DNA of 64,000 nucleotides from Sphingobacterium sp. JB170 (GCF_900163865.1 NZ_FUKU01000027.1:176932-240931); one strand, 5' to 3'. Positions 18,910-29,555 are shown, numbered from the stretch's first letter. Notes: generated from the letters alone by a model not told the origin. A program made the numbers and translations.

Positions 18910-20670
18910 CTAGTCAAGCCATCCGGGATTTTGCCAATTTTCGCCAGTTAATTCAAAGATTTTGTTAACTTCCGTTTGATCGACCGGGTACAATAAAAAC
19001 TTCTCGTCCGAACTTCCTCTGTCCCGAAATTTGAATCGTGTATATGTTAGGTTCGTGCCATTCCTTTGAATCCGCATGCCCGTAATAAACTTATCAGTTT
19101 GGTCTAATATTTCCCACCTTCGTACATCGAAATACCGATGCTCTTCAAATGCTAGTTCAACCCTTCTTTCATTTCGATATCTTTTTTCAAACGCATCTTT
19201 GGTTAATCCCTTTTGAATAGCAGGCATCTCCGCTCGTGCTCTTATGGTATTCACCGCCTGTCGGGCACTTAATCCCAGGTTAGCCTCCTCCACGACCACA
19301 TCTGGTCCGACGGACTGGTAGGCGGCTTCGGCAAAATTCAAGTACAACTCACCGAGCCGGAACAACCTGACTGCGCCATCTGAATTGTTGCTCGATCCGG
19401 AACGATGGTTATTAAATTTTCGTAAATAATACCCGGTCCGGGTAAACCGTCTATCGGTACTGGAAATCCCTTCATTGCCGCCTACGAAAGTTTCAACTTG
19501 CTTGCCGGCTAGATCTCTATCTGCTCCATTAAAATAAATTGAAGCATAAAAGCGAGGATCTCGTCCTTCGTACGGGTTATTGGGGTCGTAACCCGAGGTC
19601 GTATTTATTTCAGGTTGCAAATGGTCCGCATCGGCATAGCCTAAAATAGCCGGTTCACCATTCGCCATTTCGTAACTATCGATAAGCTCTTGTGAGGGAT
19701 TCGGTCCGGCCCTCTCCATCCCCGGATTTGTCGGCAGACCGGCATTTTTCCACATGAGCATCTGGCCACCCAACTGGTAGATCGTCTCCTTATCGACCGA
19801 TCGCTGGTCATTGGAACTCGTAATAAAATATAAAGCATATGCATTTTGGGCGATGCCCTCGGCGGGCTTAACATCAAACAATTTATAATCGTTCGCTAGG
19901 CACGCTGCTAAAGCCTCAGCGGTAATTGTCGTGGCATCCGCCCAAGAGTACGTACCATCGGTCCACAAGGAGCTAGCCGCGTAGGTTACTGCCTGGGATT
20001 TAATAGCATAGGCTATCGCACGGGTCATTTTTCCAAATTGATTTTCATAGATCGCCCAAGAGAAACCCTCCCTGGTGTCGTCAACCTTCAGTGCTTCATC
20101 ACAGTCATTCATTATAAAGGCAACGACCTCTGAAAACGAAGATTTATGATCTTGTGAAAAATCATGATCAATGGCTAGCGGCTCTTCGAATATAGGCACC
20201 GAACCATATCTTTTTATCAACTGGAGGTAATACAATGCCCTTAATGTGTGGGCCTGTGCTATCCACCCACTTTTTTCTTCTTCACTAGCATATACGGAGG
20301 CTGTTTTAATTTCCGACAAGAAAACGTTACATTTTCTTACTCCTTCATATAACCTCGACCACGGGCTCCCATCAGGTGAATAACTTGCAAAGCTCGTGGT
20401 CGTAATATTTCCACCGTACCACATGGTGTATTTTGAACCGTCAATTACATCGTCTGCATCTTGCGCTTCATCTGTAAATGAGGACCGCGTGACGTCTGGC
20501 ATTGGTGCATAACCGTAGCATGAATTCAAGTATCCCCTAGTTCTGTTATAATCGCTAAATACCTCGTTCATACTTATACGGCCATCACTCGGTAAATCAA
20601 GTTGCTTGTTACACGAGGTTGATACGCCTATGAGCAGCGAAGCGTATAAGATTTTTTCATATAGTTTCAT
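18910..20670 (-). CDS. SusD-like glycan-binding lipoprotein (pair 2)
   Basis: A 586-residue RagB/SusD-family lipoprotein. The lipobox is STSC (Cys19), followed by NKQLDLPSDG. TPR-like helices appear in 'ARALYYLQLIKRYGSVPIF' context (HTLRALYYLQLI) and the C-terminal block has the family's FRLGELYLNFAEAA and RRVELAFEEHRYFDVRRWE. It ends ENWQNPGWLD. It sits on the cell surface over its SusC partner, whose gene ends 40 bp upstream, and binds oligosaccharides for import. Confidence 0.93.
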   Translation of the reverse strand: MKLYEKILYASLLIGVSTSCNKQLDLPSDGRISMNEVFSDYNRTRGYLNSCYGYAPMPDVTRSSFTDEAQDADDVIDGSKYTMWYGGNITTTSFASYSPDGSPWSRLYEGVRKCNVFLSEIKTASVYASEEEKSGWIAQAHTLRALYYLQLIKRYGSVPIFEEPLAIDHDFSQDHKSSFSEVVAFIMNDCDEALKVDDTREGFSWAIYENQFGKMTRAIAYAIKSQAVTYAASSLWTDGTYSWADATTITAEALAACLANDYKLFDVKPAEGIAQNAYALYFITSSNDQRSVDKETIYQLGGQMLMWKNAGLPTNPGMERAGPNPSQELIDSYEMANGEPAILGYADADHLQPEINTTSGYDPNNPYEGRDPRFYASIYFNGADRDLAGKQVETFVGGNEGISSTDRRFTRTGYYLRKFNNHRSGSSNNSDGAVRLFRLGELYLNFAEAAYQSVGPDVVVEEANLGLSARQAVNTIRARAEMPAIQKGLTKDAFEKRYRNERRVELAFEEHRYFDVRRWEILDQTDKFITGMRIQRNGTNLTYTRFKFRDRGSSDEKFLLYPVDQTEVNKIFELTGENWQNPGWLD

Positions 20671-20710
20671 AATGAAAGTTCTGTTTATTGAATAATTTAT
20701 TCACAAAATT

Positions 20711-23700
20711 TTATAGCTTTAGATTAACTCCAAAGCTATATACTCGGTAAACCGGAAAACTCATGTAACCTGCGCCTTCGGGTCCAAAATCCTTCGTTTT
20801 CATTTTATCCCAAGTAAACAAATTTTGACCGGACAACACGATACGAATTTGATCAAAACCAATCCTTTTAATATTATTGTTTGACAAAGAGTAACCGATT
20901 TCTAAATTTCTCAACCTTAAATACGATCGATCAAAATTAACAAAGTCACTCTTTTCATGATTCACGGATTTTTCTGTGGAAAGTGCAGGCCAACTGATGG
21001 TTTGTCCATTATCATAGCGCTCCTGTGTCCAAGCATTCTGATGCAAAGCGGTAAACATTCCACCGTTTGCCGTTTCCCAAATCCCATTTCCATCCATCAT
21101 GCTCGAATAGTTGCCTAAACCTTGGAAAATAAAGTTCAAATCGAATGCATCGTACTGGAATCCTCCTGAAAAAGAATAGGTAATTTGCGGAATTAGCCCA
21201 TTACCAACTGGCCCTTGGTCCCTCTCGTCGACCGTCCCATCCTCATTTAAATCTTGGTACCGTAAATCTCCTACTCGAATATCACCAAATCCGTAAGAGA
21301 GACCGGATGCATCGATTTCCGCTTGGGAATTGAAAAATCCATTTCCTTGGCTATAATCTACTAAATAGCCAAACTCCTGCCCGAATGAATAGCCTTCCTC
21401 ACGAATACGATATGCAAAATCTGCGGTTCTTTCCGCTTCATTCCACCGGATAACCTTATTATGATTCTTTGAAAATATCCCCGCCAGGAAATAGGAAAGT
21501 CGGTCATTTACGCGGCGATCAAATCGCAGGCTCAATTCATAGCCTTTATTTTCAAATACCCCTTCGTTTAACTTCGGATAGTTACCTAGCGGAATCCCCT
21601 GATACGACGGTATGGTTGCTACGGCTCCCACAATCATATTGTCCATATCTTCTTTAAAGATATCTGCCGTAAAAGTAATCGCGTTAAACAGACCCAAATC
21701 GAGTCCTATATTTGTTTTGGTAGAAATCTCTGCCTGCACGTTGGGATTGCCGGTCTGATTCTCCTGTACCAAATATTGCAAATAACCGATAGGTCCACCC
21801 GGCTGAACGAGTATTTGATCTAAGTAGGCATATCTTTGCAGGCCGCTCTGGTCGTTTGCTGTTTTACCCCACGATCCCCTTAGTTTTAATAGACTTAACC
21901 ACGGTTTACTGGAGGCCAAAAACGATTCATTACTCGCGATCCAGCTCGCGCTTAACGCAGGGGTATATAAGTAGCGATGCGATCGCGCATATTGCTCGGA
22001 ACCCGAATATCCAAATACACCTTTTAACAAGTACCGATCGTCATAATTGTATACCACTTGTGCGCCCGTACTGAGCCGTTTATAAGGCAAAAGTTCTGGT
22101 GCATTGGTGTTGGATTTTGTTAAATCTTGAAATAGACCGTAAGCCATGGCGTCAATTTTATGATCGCCAAATTGGCGTGAATAACCTAATTGTCCTTTAT
22201 AGGTAAGATGGTAGTAGTAAGAATGGGTTTTTGAATAGCCCAGCGGCGTATTATTTTGCTCCCCTTTTTTTGTAAACTCCAGCTCATCCCAGTCTTCCGA
22301 ACGTAAGAAACGCTGATAGTCTTGTTTGGTCGCCAAGCTACCCACTGAGTTGGTTTGATAAGCAAAGATCCCGGAGAGATTCAATCCTGGCGTTAGAAAG
22401 CTCATATCCAGATCTAAACCAAACTGCGAACTAATATTTGTTACCGTATGATTTACATATCCTGACCTATTGAGTATCCCATAGGTGGGGTTATCAACAC
22501 GGTCGGTCGTCACGATCTGTCCCGCTTCAACAAGGACATCGCCATTGTCATCCAAGATCTCTGGTGTCAATGGTCCATAGCTCGTCGGCGGCATAAGAAA
22601 GATACTACTGTAGGCACCTTCATTTGATGCTCCCCCTGGAACTTTCTCCCTTTTAACATTTCCACTTAATCGTAGAAATCCACGAAGATACCTGTTAAAT
22701 TGAATATCAACATTTGAGCGATAATTTAACCATACATTTTTAGGATTTGCATCGTAGTCCGTTGACTCGGTATTAAAATATCCGCCCTGATGCATAAAAT
22801 TTAGATTCGAAAAATAAGTCACTTTGTCGTTTCCTCCAGTTACATTTACCCCCACCCGTTGCATGGACGCATATTCTTTCATGTAACGTTTATACCAATT
22901 ATTACTCGGGTATAGCGGAGAGTCATTGGACTGGTAATGCGCTATTTCATCCTCGGAAAACAGGCTAAAAGGACCTAATCCGTCATTAATACCGGCTTGG
23001 TTGCTCATCTGCGCGTATTCCAGCGCCGAATACATTAACGGTGTGGTGGTCATCTGCTGGAAGGATTGATCCAATCGTGCTTTGATTTCTACCGCTCCTT
23101 TTTTTCCTCTTTTTGTTTTTACCACCATTACACCGTTTGCCCCTTGGATACCATAAATAGCCTGCGTGGAAGCATCTTTCAAAATAGTAATCGACTCAAT
23201 TTCATTAGGTGATATATACTCCAACGACTGATTACTATTGTAAGATGTCGGGATACCGTCTATCACTACTAGCGGATCCCCTTTTCGTGCAGCTGATATT
23301 CCTCTAATAAATAGATCGGTGTTCGCCCGAGAAAGCTCTGAAAATGTTTCTTGTGTGGTCAATCCGGCTAACCTGCCCGCGAAAGTTTGGCTTAGATTTG
23401 CTACGGGATGTCTTTCTAACACGTCGCCCGACACGACGGAAACTGCACCGGTTAGCTCGTTACGTGTAACACTACTATAACCCAGATCAATCACTTGATC
23501 CATGTGATGGTTATCGGTTGTGAGTACCACTGTTAAACTGTCATGCTGCGATTGGACACTAACATTTTTCGAGCGATAACCTACTAATTGAAAACTCAGC
23601 TGATCGACGGGCTCGCCGAATTCCAAAACGAAAGTGCCATCCCAGCTCGTTGAAGTTCCTGCCCTTTTATCTTCTGTGGTAATAATTACATCCTTAAGCG

Positions 23701-23830
23701 GGCTCTGAAATTCATCAACAACCTTCCCCGTTATTTTTAATGGCTCTTCCTGCGCAATCAACTTGAAGTTGGTTAACGTAAGTACAAATACAAGAACGTA
23801 TAACTTAAAATTTATTCGAAAATTTGTCAT
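20711..23830 (-). CDS. SusC-like TonB-dependent transporter (pair 2)
   Basis: A 1039-residue outer-membrane transporter. Signal peptide ends near KLIAQE (residue 27). A carboxypeptidase-like domain (30-110) precedes the TonB box region (DQVIDLGYSSVTRNELTGAV) and the plug with the SusC signature DPLVVIDGIPTS and SITILKDASTQAIYGIQGANGV. The barrel ends YSFGVNLKL. No N-terminal STN domain is present, so it does not look like a sigma/anti-sigma-signalling receptor. It forms the transport channel with the SusD encoded 40 bp downstream. Confidence 0.94.
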   Translation of the reverse strand: MTNFRINFKLYVLVFVLTLTNFKLIAQEEPLKITGKVVDEFQSPLKDVIITTEDKRAGTSTSWDGTFVLEFGEPVDQLSFQLVGYRSKNVSVQSQHDSLTVVLTTDNHHMDQVIDLGYSSVTRNELTGAVSVVSGDVLERHPVANLSQTFAGRLAGLTTQETFSELSRANTDLFIRGISAARKGDPLVVIDGIPTSYNSNQSLEYISPNEIESITILKDASTQAIYGIQGANGVMVVKTKRGKKGAVEIKARLDQSFQQMTTTPLMYSALEYAQMSNQAGINDGLGPFSLFSEDEIAHYQSNDSPLYPSNNWYKRYMKEYASMQRVGVNVTGGNDKVTYFSNLNFMHQGGYFNTESTDYDANPKNVWLNYRSNVDIQFNRYLRGFLRLSGNVKREKVPGGASNEGAYSSIFLMPPTSYGPLTPEILDDNGDVLVEAGQIVTTDRVDNPTYGILNRSGYVNHTVTNISSQFGLDLDMSFLTPGLNLSGIFAYQTNSVGSLATKQDYQRFLRSEDWDELEFTKKGEQNNTPLGYSKTHSYYYHLTYKGQLGYSRQFGDHKIDAMAYGLFQDLTKSNTNAPELLPYKRLSTGAQVVYNYDDRYLLKGVFGYSGSEQYARSHRYLYTPALSASWIASNESFLASSKPWLSLLKLRGSWGKTANDQSGLQRYAYLDQILVQPGGPIGYLQYLVQENQTGNPNVQAEISTKTNIGLDLGLFNAITFTADIFKEDMDNMIVGAVATIPSYQGIPLGNYPKLNEGVFENKGYELSLRFDRRVNDRLSYFLAGIFSKNHNKVIRWNEAERTADFAYRIREEGYSFGQEFGYLVDYSQGNGFFNSQAEIDASGLSYGFGDIRVGDLRYQDLNEDGTVDERDQGPVGNGLIPQITYSFSGGFQYDAFDLNFIFQGLGNYSSMMDGNGIWETANGGMFTALHQNAWTQERYDNGQTISWPALSTEKSVNHEKSDFVNFDRSYLRLRNLEIGYSLSNNNIKRIGFDQIRIVLSGQNLFTWDKMKTKDFGPEGAGYMSFPVYRVYSFGVNLKL

Positions 23831-23849
23831 CGTATTACTTTTAATAATT

Positions 23850-25763
23850 TTACCATCCTGGATTCTGCCAATTTTCTCCAGTTATCGAATTCATCCTATT
23901 TGCCTCCGCCAATGGCATTGGTAGCCAGATAAACCGATTCGCGTAGTTACGCCGCTCGACATCTCGTACGACTCTCCGATTGTACGTATAGGTGCCATCT
24001 GCATTTCGGGTAATATTCATCGCGGTAAGCCATTTGTCCGTTTTTTCCAAACTTTCGTTTGGCTTTGCCCATCGTCTCACATCAAAAAATCTGTTCTCCT
24101 CAAATGCCAATTCTACCCTTCTTTCATGTTTAACACGCATAATCATTTCTTCCTGATCGAGCCCTAAGGGGATCGCAGGCATGCCTACTCGATCGCGGAT
24201 CTCATTGACTGCGGCAGCAGCCTCTTGCAAGTGCCCCGCCTGCGCTGCTGCTTCAGCAAAATTTAAGATCACTTCACCCAATCGGAATAATTTTGTATTT
24301 GCGCCAGCAACAGTATTATTGGTACCCGCAGTTGGATGTAAAAACTTCCTTTGGTAATAACCTGTCCTCGTGCCCTTTCTGGCGGTTCGGCTAATACCCG
24401 TTTGCGGTTCACCAGCATAAGTGGCGATGATTCTCGCCCTTGCTCCAATCCCTGCAGGAAAGTTCTCCGGAGATTCGGCAACTTCGGCGAAATTCCAGAA
24501 AGCATACCTCTTTGAGCCGTTGTAATAAATGCTTGCGTAGAACCGCGGATCGCGGTTAGCATATGGATCATTCGGGTCATAGGTCGTATTATCTTTATTG
24601 TAATTGGGCTGCAGATGTTTTTCATCTAAATAAGGGTTTGCCAAGTCGAGAATTGGCTCTCCATCCACCGTTTCGTAGGCATCAACCATTTCCTGTGTCG
24701 GACAGGTACCAGTTTTATACCCGTCCTGCGCACCGATTCCGTCGATATTCCAAATATTTCCTTGACCGTCTCGACTTTGCCATATCGTCTCCTTATCGAC
24801 TCTAGTTCCAGAGAACTGCATCCCCTGCGTAAAATATTCATTATACAACGATGCCTTCTCATCCACCTGCGGACCGATATAAGAGCGGTCCGAAAGATAG
24901 GTTTGTGGATAGTTCACTTTATCGTAAAGTTGGTATCCATTATTTCGCAAATTAGCTAACGATTTTTTATTGATCTCATAGGCTTGCTCCCAGTAATTCT
25001 CACCACCGTTATTCTGCGCGCTCGCAGCAAATAAAATCATTTTCGATTTTATCGCTTCCGCGACAGCCTTGGTTATTCTATGTTGCTCCCCTTGATCTGT
25101 GATTGTCCATGGTAATTCTTCGGTGGTTAGCGCGGCATCGCAGTCTTCAATAATAAATTTTACAAGTTCATAATAAGTTGGTTTTTGCGTGTCCGAAAAG
25201 TCCACATCAAATTCTATAGGTTCCCGCATGATGGGAAGAATAGCGCCATACCATTTCAGGAGCTCATGGTAATAATATGCCCGAAGCAGATGTGCCTCTG
25301 CTTTCCATCGTCTACGATTCGTTTCACTGTTTACAACAGCATCATCTATATTTTTGATAAAAACAGCACAATTTCTTATTCCGGCCCAATAGCGATTCCA
25401 GTAGTCTCCATTTCCCACCTCGGCACTAACATCTGTCATCGGGTGGTTATTTGCAGAGGCGTCTCCGTTATAGACGCGCCCCGACATTAACGTTGGTTCA
25501 GATTCCGCATCTGTATCCCACGCTTCATCACTCCATACAACAGGACCGCGCATCCAAAAAAAGTATCGCGTGCCTTTTGCCGGAATTTGATCATAGCAAC
25601 TATTCAGAAAAGCAGCAACCTTTAGATTATCTTGAAATACATCATCGATAGAAAAATATCCATCGGGCGCCATTTCCAACGGCTTATTGCACGAACTAAA
25701 TCCGCCACACAATATACAGGCGAGTGTAATTCTATATACGTATTTTCTTAAGCTCAAATTCAT
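23850..25763 (-). CDS. SusD-like glycan-binding lipoprotein (pair 1)
   Basis: A 637-residue RagB/SusD-family lipoprotein. Lipobox FSSC with Cys25, then NKPLEMAPDGYF. The helix WKAEAHLLRAYYYHELLKWYG, shortened in the middle, and the C-terminal KLFRLGEVILNFAEAA and RRVELAFEENRFFDVRRW blocks are family hallmarks. It ends GENWQNPGW, like the SusD of pair 2, so the two pairs are related. It starts 12 bp after the SusC gene of pair 1. Confidence 0.93.
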   Translation of the reverse strand: MNLSLRKYVYRITLACILCGGFSSCNKPLEMAPDGYFSIDDVFQDNLKVAAFLNSCYDQIPAKGTRYFFWMRGPVVWSDEAWDTDAESEPTLMSGRVYNGDASANNHPMTDVSAEVGNGDYWNRYWAGIRNCAVFIKNIDDAVVNSETNRRRWKAEAHLLRAYYYHELLKWYGAILPIMREPIEFDVDFSDTQKPTYYELVKFIIEDCDAALTTEELPWTITDQGEQHRITKAVAEAIKSKMILFAASAQNNGGENYWEQAYEINKKSLANLRNNGYQLYDKVNYPQTYLSDRSYIGPQVDEKASLYNEYFTQGMQFSGTRVDKETIWQSRDGQGNIWNIDGIGAQDGYKTGTCPTQEMVDAYETVDGEPILDLANPYLDEKHLQPNYNKDNTTYDPNDPYANRDPRFYASIYYNGSKRYAFWNFAEVAESPENFPAGIGARARIIATYAGEPQTGISRTARKGTRTGYYQRKFLHPTAGTNNTVAGANTKLFRLGEVILNFAEAAAQAGHLQEAAAAVNEIRDRVGMPAIPLGLDQEEMIMRVKHERRVELAFEENRFFDVRRWAKPNESLEKTDKWLTAMNITRNADGTYTYNRRVVRDVERRNYANRFIWLPMPLAEANRMNSITGENWQNPGW

Positions 25764-25775
25764 GATTCATACATT

Positions 25776-28700
25776 TTAAAAAGTAACACTTAATCCCATA
25801 TTCCACATCTTGGTTACGGGATATCCTATCGGATCTACATTCTCGGGATCCAAATGGTCCATCGATAACTTATCCCAAAGGAATAAATTATGCCCACTCA
25901 CATAAACCCGAAAGGCTCTCACCCCAACAGATTGCAGTACGCTGGCGGGTAAGGTGTAAGCCAGTTCAATGTTCCTCAACCTCAGATAAGACCTATTCAT
26001 GATGAAATAATCATTACTTACTTGATTCGTATTGCTTTGGGTACTTAAAGCAGGGTAAGTTATCTCCTCGCCATTGGCATACCGCTCGGCAGTCCATGCT
26101 GTTTTATGATATCCGAAATAAGTGCCTTGGTAAGTATTCTCATATACTCCTTGCGTACCACCCCAGGGACTTGCATAGCGGCCCACGCCTTGAAAGAATG
26201 CAGATGCATCGATTCCGGCATACGAAACCGTTAGTCCAAATCCATAAGTTATCCCTGGAATCCCAGACGCACCTATAGGAACTTGATCTTTATCATCGAC
26301 AACACCATCTTCGTTCAAATCAGTATATTTAAAGTATCCGACCCGTGGCACGCCAAATCCATAGCTGGTTGTTGATAAGTAATCATCCAGTTCTTCCTGG
26401 CTGTTGAACATACCGTTGCCATTGCTATAATCGATTTTATAACCGAAAGATTGAGCTAGCGCGTAGCCTGTACTCCGGTACCGATGTACATACGTCTCAT
26501 CCCGAATAGGTTCATCGATAAATTCTACGACATTTTTATTCTCGCCGTAGTTTCCATTAAACGTGAGGTGTAGCTTGTCAGTTAACGCCTTTTTATAACT
26601 GAGCTCGATCTCAAAGCCTTTATTGTTGACAATACCCATATTTACCTTCGGAATATTGGATAAGGAGATACCCTGAAATGAAGGCACAGACTGTCGTTGG
26701 ATAAGAATTTGGCTTCTATCTTCTATAAAATAATCAACGGCGATGTTTAGGTCTTTAAATAGGCTTACATCAACACCATAATTTTGCTTTTGCGCAAGCT
26801 CCCAAGTGATATTTGGATTACCAATTAAACCTTGAATAACACCTTGACCGCTTCCGGCATTTCCAGGCACTGTTGCCAATGACCCCAAGGGTCCGCCACC
26901 AAGCGTATTTTTGGTTTGGTAAAGAAACCTTAAGTTGCCCATTTGGTCATTACCAACCTTACCATAAGAAGCTCTAAACTTCAAGCTGCTAAGCCAGTCA
27001 TACTTCGGCATAAAAGGTTCATTACTTAAAATCCATCCTACAGAAAAAGCAGGGAAAAAACCAAATCGTTTACTGGGTGCAAATTGCTCGGATCCGTTAT
27101 ACCCCATATTTACTTCTGCTAGATAACGGTCATCGTACGCATAGGTAAATCTTCCTGCAACACCAATTACATTAAATGGAATTTCACCTGCGACAGTTTC
27201 CCAATAATCTCTTTGCGCCAGAATCATCCCACCAACATCGTGTTTATCGGCAAACGTCCGTACATAATTTATGCTCCCTTGCAAGTTAATGCTGTATCTC
27301 GAATCGGCGCCTTTTGTTAGGCTTAAAAGCTCTTCTTCAGACCTTTTAACCGCATAGTTCATCGTGTTTGAGGAAGGGACAACTTCAGCTAAATATAAAC
27401 GCTCGCGTTTATAACCTTGCGCCGCAGTTGTCGCGCGCGCATCATAGGACATCATACCTTTTACACTCAGACCCTTTACAAACTTTTCCAGAGAAATATC
27501 CATACCTAAGGATACATTCAGATCCGATCTGACTTCATTCCTGTAACCCATTCTATTTAAAATTTCGAATGCAGATCGATCCATATACCCAGGATCGACA
27601 ATTTGCCCTGGTTCAACACCAAATCCATCAATCGTCGTCGGTCCCGGAGTAATCGGTAAAATAGATTGCGCCTGATAAATTAAGTCACGCATCATCCAAT
27701 TGGTATCTCCACCGTACATACCGGCCGAAGGCATATTTACCTGTTCGATATAGGTTCCAATATTTAAGAAGGACTTTACGTATTGACTAATTTTATAATC
27801 TAGATTCGACCTGAAATTATAGCGACGCATCCAAGAAGAAGGGTCGTAACCCAATTTTTCCTCGGGTTCAGTTATTAAATTACCGCCTTGTTTTAAAAAG
27901 GCCGCATTCACAAAATAGCTCATCTTCTCTGTTCCTCCCGACCCGTTAATATTAAGCCGGGTTTGGGGGGTATTTTTAGCAATGAACTCGCGATAATAAT
28001 CGTGATCGGGGTACATGTAGCTCAGCACTTTTGCCTGCTGGTCATATTCCGGGTCATTCGGATCCAGGCCCGCTAACGGGTTTGCGTACTTGTCGATAAT
28101 ATCTTGTGAATATGGCGCCTGAAGACCGTCATTTAAAGACGATTCATTACGCAGGTTAAGGTATTCCAGTGAAGTTAATCTTTCGGGTTCTCGGGTGAAC
28201 GAGGTCCAGCTTTGGTCAAGACTGGCATTAAGTTCCATCTTTCCTTCCTTACCGCGCTTTGTTGTAACAAGTATAACGCCATTCGCTCCCCTTACGCCAA
28301 ACACGGCGGTAGCTGATGCATCCTTTAGTACAGTTACCGATTCAACTTCATTCGCATCGAGCGTTCGAATATTATCGCGAGGCACGCCATCAATTAAAAT
28401 CAAAGGTGATTGCCCATTAGTCGTCGCCGCTCCACGTAGGAACATAGTCGCATCATCTCGCCCGGGTTGTCCCCCACCACGCTGCATTGCCGAAAGCCCT
28501 GGTAACTTACCTGCTAAAGCGACCGCCAGACTTGCCGAAGGACTTTTCTTGAGCTCATCGCTCCCAACAGAAGAGACCGCGCCTGTCACCGATATTTTCT
28601 TTTGTTGCCCATAGGCGACTACGACAACCTCATCTATATCTTCCCCCTGCTTGAGTAAATTAACAGAGATGTTCTTGGATGAACTTATATCCATATGCTG

Positions 28701-28970
28701 CGGTTTATAACCGATATAGGTAAAGCTTATCGTCTCGTTTTTTGGGAGTTCGAGTTCGAACCGACCGTTTTCATCACTAGATGTAACGATATCGCTATTT
28801 AAAACCCGGACGGTAACCCCGGACAAGATCACCTTGGTCTGCGAATCTCTGATGGTACCTTCAATCTTGAATCCACTTTGTGCAAAAAGGGGGATCCAGC
28901 TGATCGATAGAATAAGGAAAAGACAGAATGACTTGAACAAAAAACTTTTCCAAAATAGTGTTCCTTTCAT
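25776..28970 (-). CDS. SusC-like TonB-dependent transporter (pair 1), first gene of the PUL operon
   Basis: With the start at 28970 the protein is ~1064 residues and begins with a proper signal peptide (MKGTLFWKSF..., cleavage near PLFAQS). The longer frame to 29084 adds 38 residues without signal-peptide character. It has a carboxypeptidase-like domain (GTIRDSQTKVILSGVTVRV), a TonB box (DIDEVVVVAYGQQKKISVTG), and the plug signature SPLILIDGVPRD and SVTVLKDASATAVFGVRGANGV. The barrel ends MGLSVTF. There is no STN domain. It heads a six-gene operon of ~13.7 kb: SusC, SusD, SusC, SusD, hydrolase, hydrolase. Confidence 0.93.
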   Translation of the reverse strand: MKGTLFWKSFLFKSFCLFLILSISWIPLFAQSGFKIEGTIRDSQTKVILSGVTVRVLNSDIVTSSDENGRFELELPKNETISFTYIGYKPQHMDISSSKNISVNLLKQGEDIDEVVVVAYGQQKKISVTGAVSSVGSDELKKSPSASLAVALAGKLPGLSAMQRGGGQPGRDDATMFLRGAATTNGQSPLILIDGVPRDNIRTLDANEVESVTVLKDASATAVFGVRGANGVILVTTKRGKEGKMELNASLDQSWTSFTREPERLTSLEYLNLRNESSLNDGLQAPYSQDIIDKYANPLAGLDPNDPEYDQQAKVLSYMYPDHDYYREFIAKNTPQTRLNINGSGGTEKMSYFVNAAFLKQGGNLITEPEEKLGYDPSSWMRRYNFRSNLDYKISQYVKSFLNIGTYIEQVNMPSAGMYGGDTNWMMRDLIYQAQSILPITPGPTTIDGFGVEPGQIVDPGYMDRSAFEILNRMGYRNEVRSDLNVSLGMDISLEKFVKGLSVKGMMSYDARATTAAQGYKRERLYLAEVVPSSNTMNYAVKRSEEELLSLTKGADSRYSINLQGSINYVRTFADKHDVGGMILAQRDYWETVAGEIPFNVIGVAGRFTYAYDDRYLAEVNMGYNGSEQFAPSKRFGFFPAFSVGWILSNEPFMPKYDWLSSLKFRASYGKVGNDQMGNLRFLYQTKNTLGGGPLGSLATVPGNAGSGQGVIQGLIGNPNITWELAQKQNYGVDVSLFKDLNIAVDYFIEDRSQILIQRQSVPSFQGISLSNIPKVNMGIVNNKGFEIELSYKKALTDKLHLTFNGNYGENKNVVEFIDEPIRDETYVHRYRSTGYALAQSFGYKIDYSNGNGMFNSQEELDDYLSTTSYGFGVPRVGYFKYTDLNEDGVVDDKDQVPIGASGIPGITYGFGLTVSYAGIDASAFFQGVGRYASPWGGTQGVYENTYQGTYFGYHKTAWTAERYANGEEITYPALSTQSNTNQVSNDYFIMNRSYLRLRNIELAYTLPASVLQSVGVRAFRVYVSGHNLFLWDKLSMDHLDPENVDPIGYPVTKMWNMGLSVTF

Positions 28971-29555
28971 CTTTTTTAGGTTAGTTAGCGTGTTATAGGT
29001 TGTGCTCGTATTAAATCGATAAAATAATCTTTCAATACCAGCGTAAATCTCTCTATGATTTTTTGAAAAAAATCGTGAAATCAATAAAGAGTTACTGTAA
29101 TTTGGTTAGACCTTTAGGTGTTTATATTGAGGTCGGTTTATGTTATTGATTTTCTCTACTCAAAACTAATTATATAGCTATAAAATCCCATCCTGTACCG
29201 TCCTGATCGCCACTAAAGTTTTGATTACCAATAAAACAATTACGCGTATTAAAGACTTGCTAAATCAATTAACGTCGTTCAATTCTCTAGAAATATAATT
29301 AACAAACGGCGCTAAATAACGCTAGATATAGTTCGTTATCACGCTATCAGGACACCAAAAAGAAATGGTAAGCTTTTATTTAATGACACAATCGGAAAGC
29401 AATAATTTTATCGTCCATGAGTCACGGGGGTGGATTTTCATGAATAATATCGTAGCTGCGCCCCTCCTCCCAATAGTCGTTGGCAGCCTCGTCGTACAAG
29501 CCAGCGGCATATTGTTGTTATAAAGGAGCGACTAAAAACGAAAAACCGTCCAGCT
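28971..29555. other. 585-bp region upstream of the PUL operon
   Basis: Lies between the start of the first SusC gene and the end of mutS2, both on the minus strand. It must hold the operon promoter. One minus-strand -7-like box (TAGTTTTG, plus-strand positions 29161-29168) is visible and would give a ~180-nt leader. The left part is AT-rich. The part next to mutS2 (29422-29520) contains a short open frame described separately. No regulator gene or riboswitch was recognised. Confidence 0.45.
29161..29168 (-). promoter_or_regulatory. Candidate -7 box for the PUL operon
   Basis: Reads TAGTTTTG on the minus strand, matching TAnnTTTG. No good -33 element lies at the expected spacing, and the distance to the SusC start implies a long leader. 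Confidence 0.25.

Noticed and set aside
28195..28614. 139-codon plus-strand open frame opposite the first SusC gene
   Set aside because: It lies wholly antisense to conserved SusC plug sequence, has no promoter box and no protein-like motifs; a shadow of the real gene.
28971..29084. N-terminal extension of the first SusC gene
   Set aside because: The 38 extra residues lack signal-peptide character; the ATG at 28970 starts a proper one.
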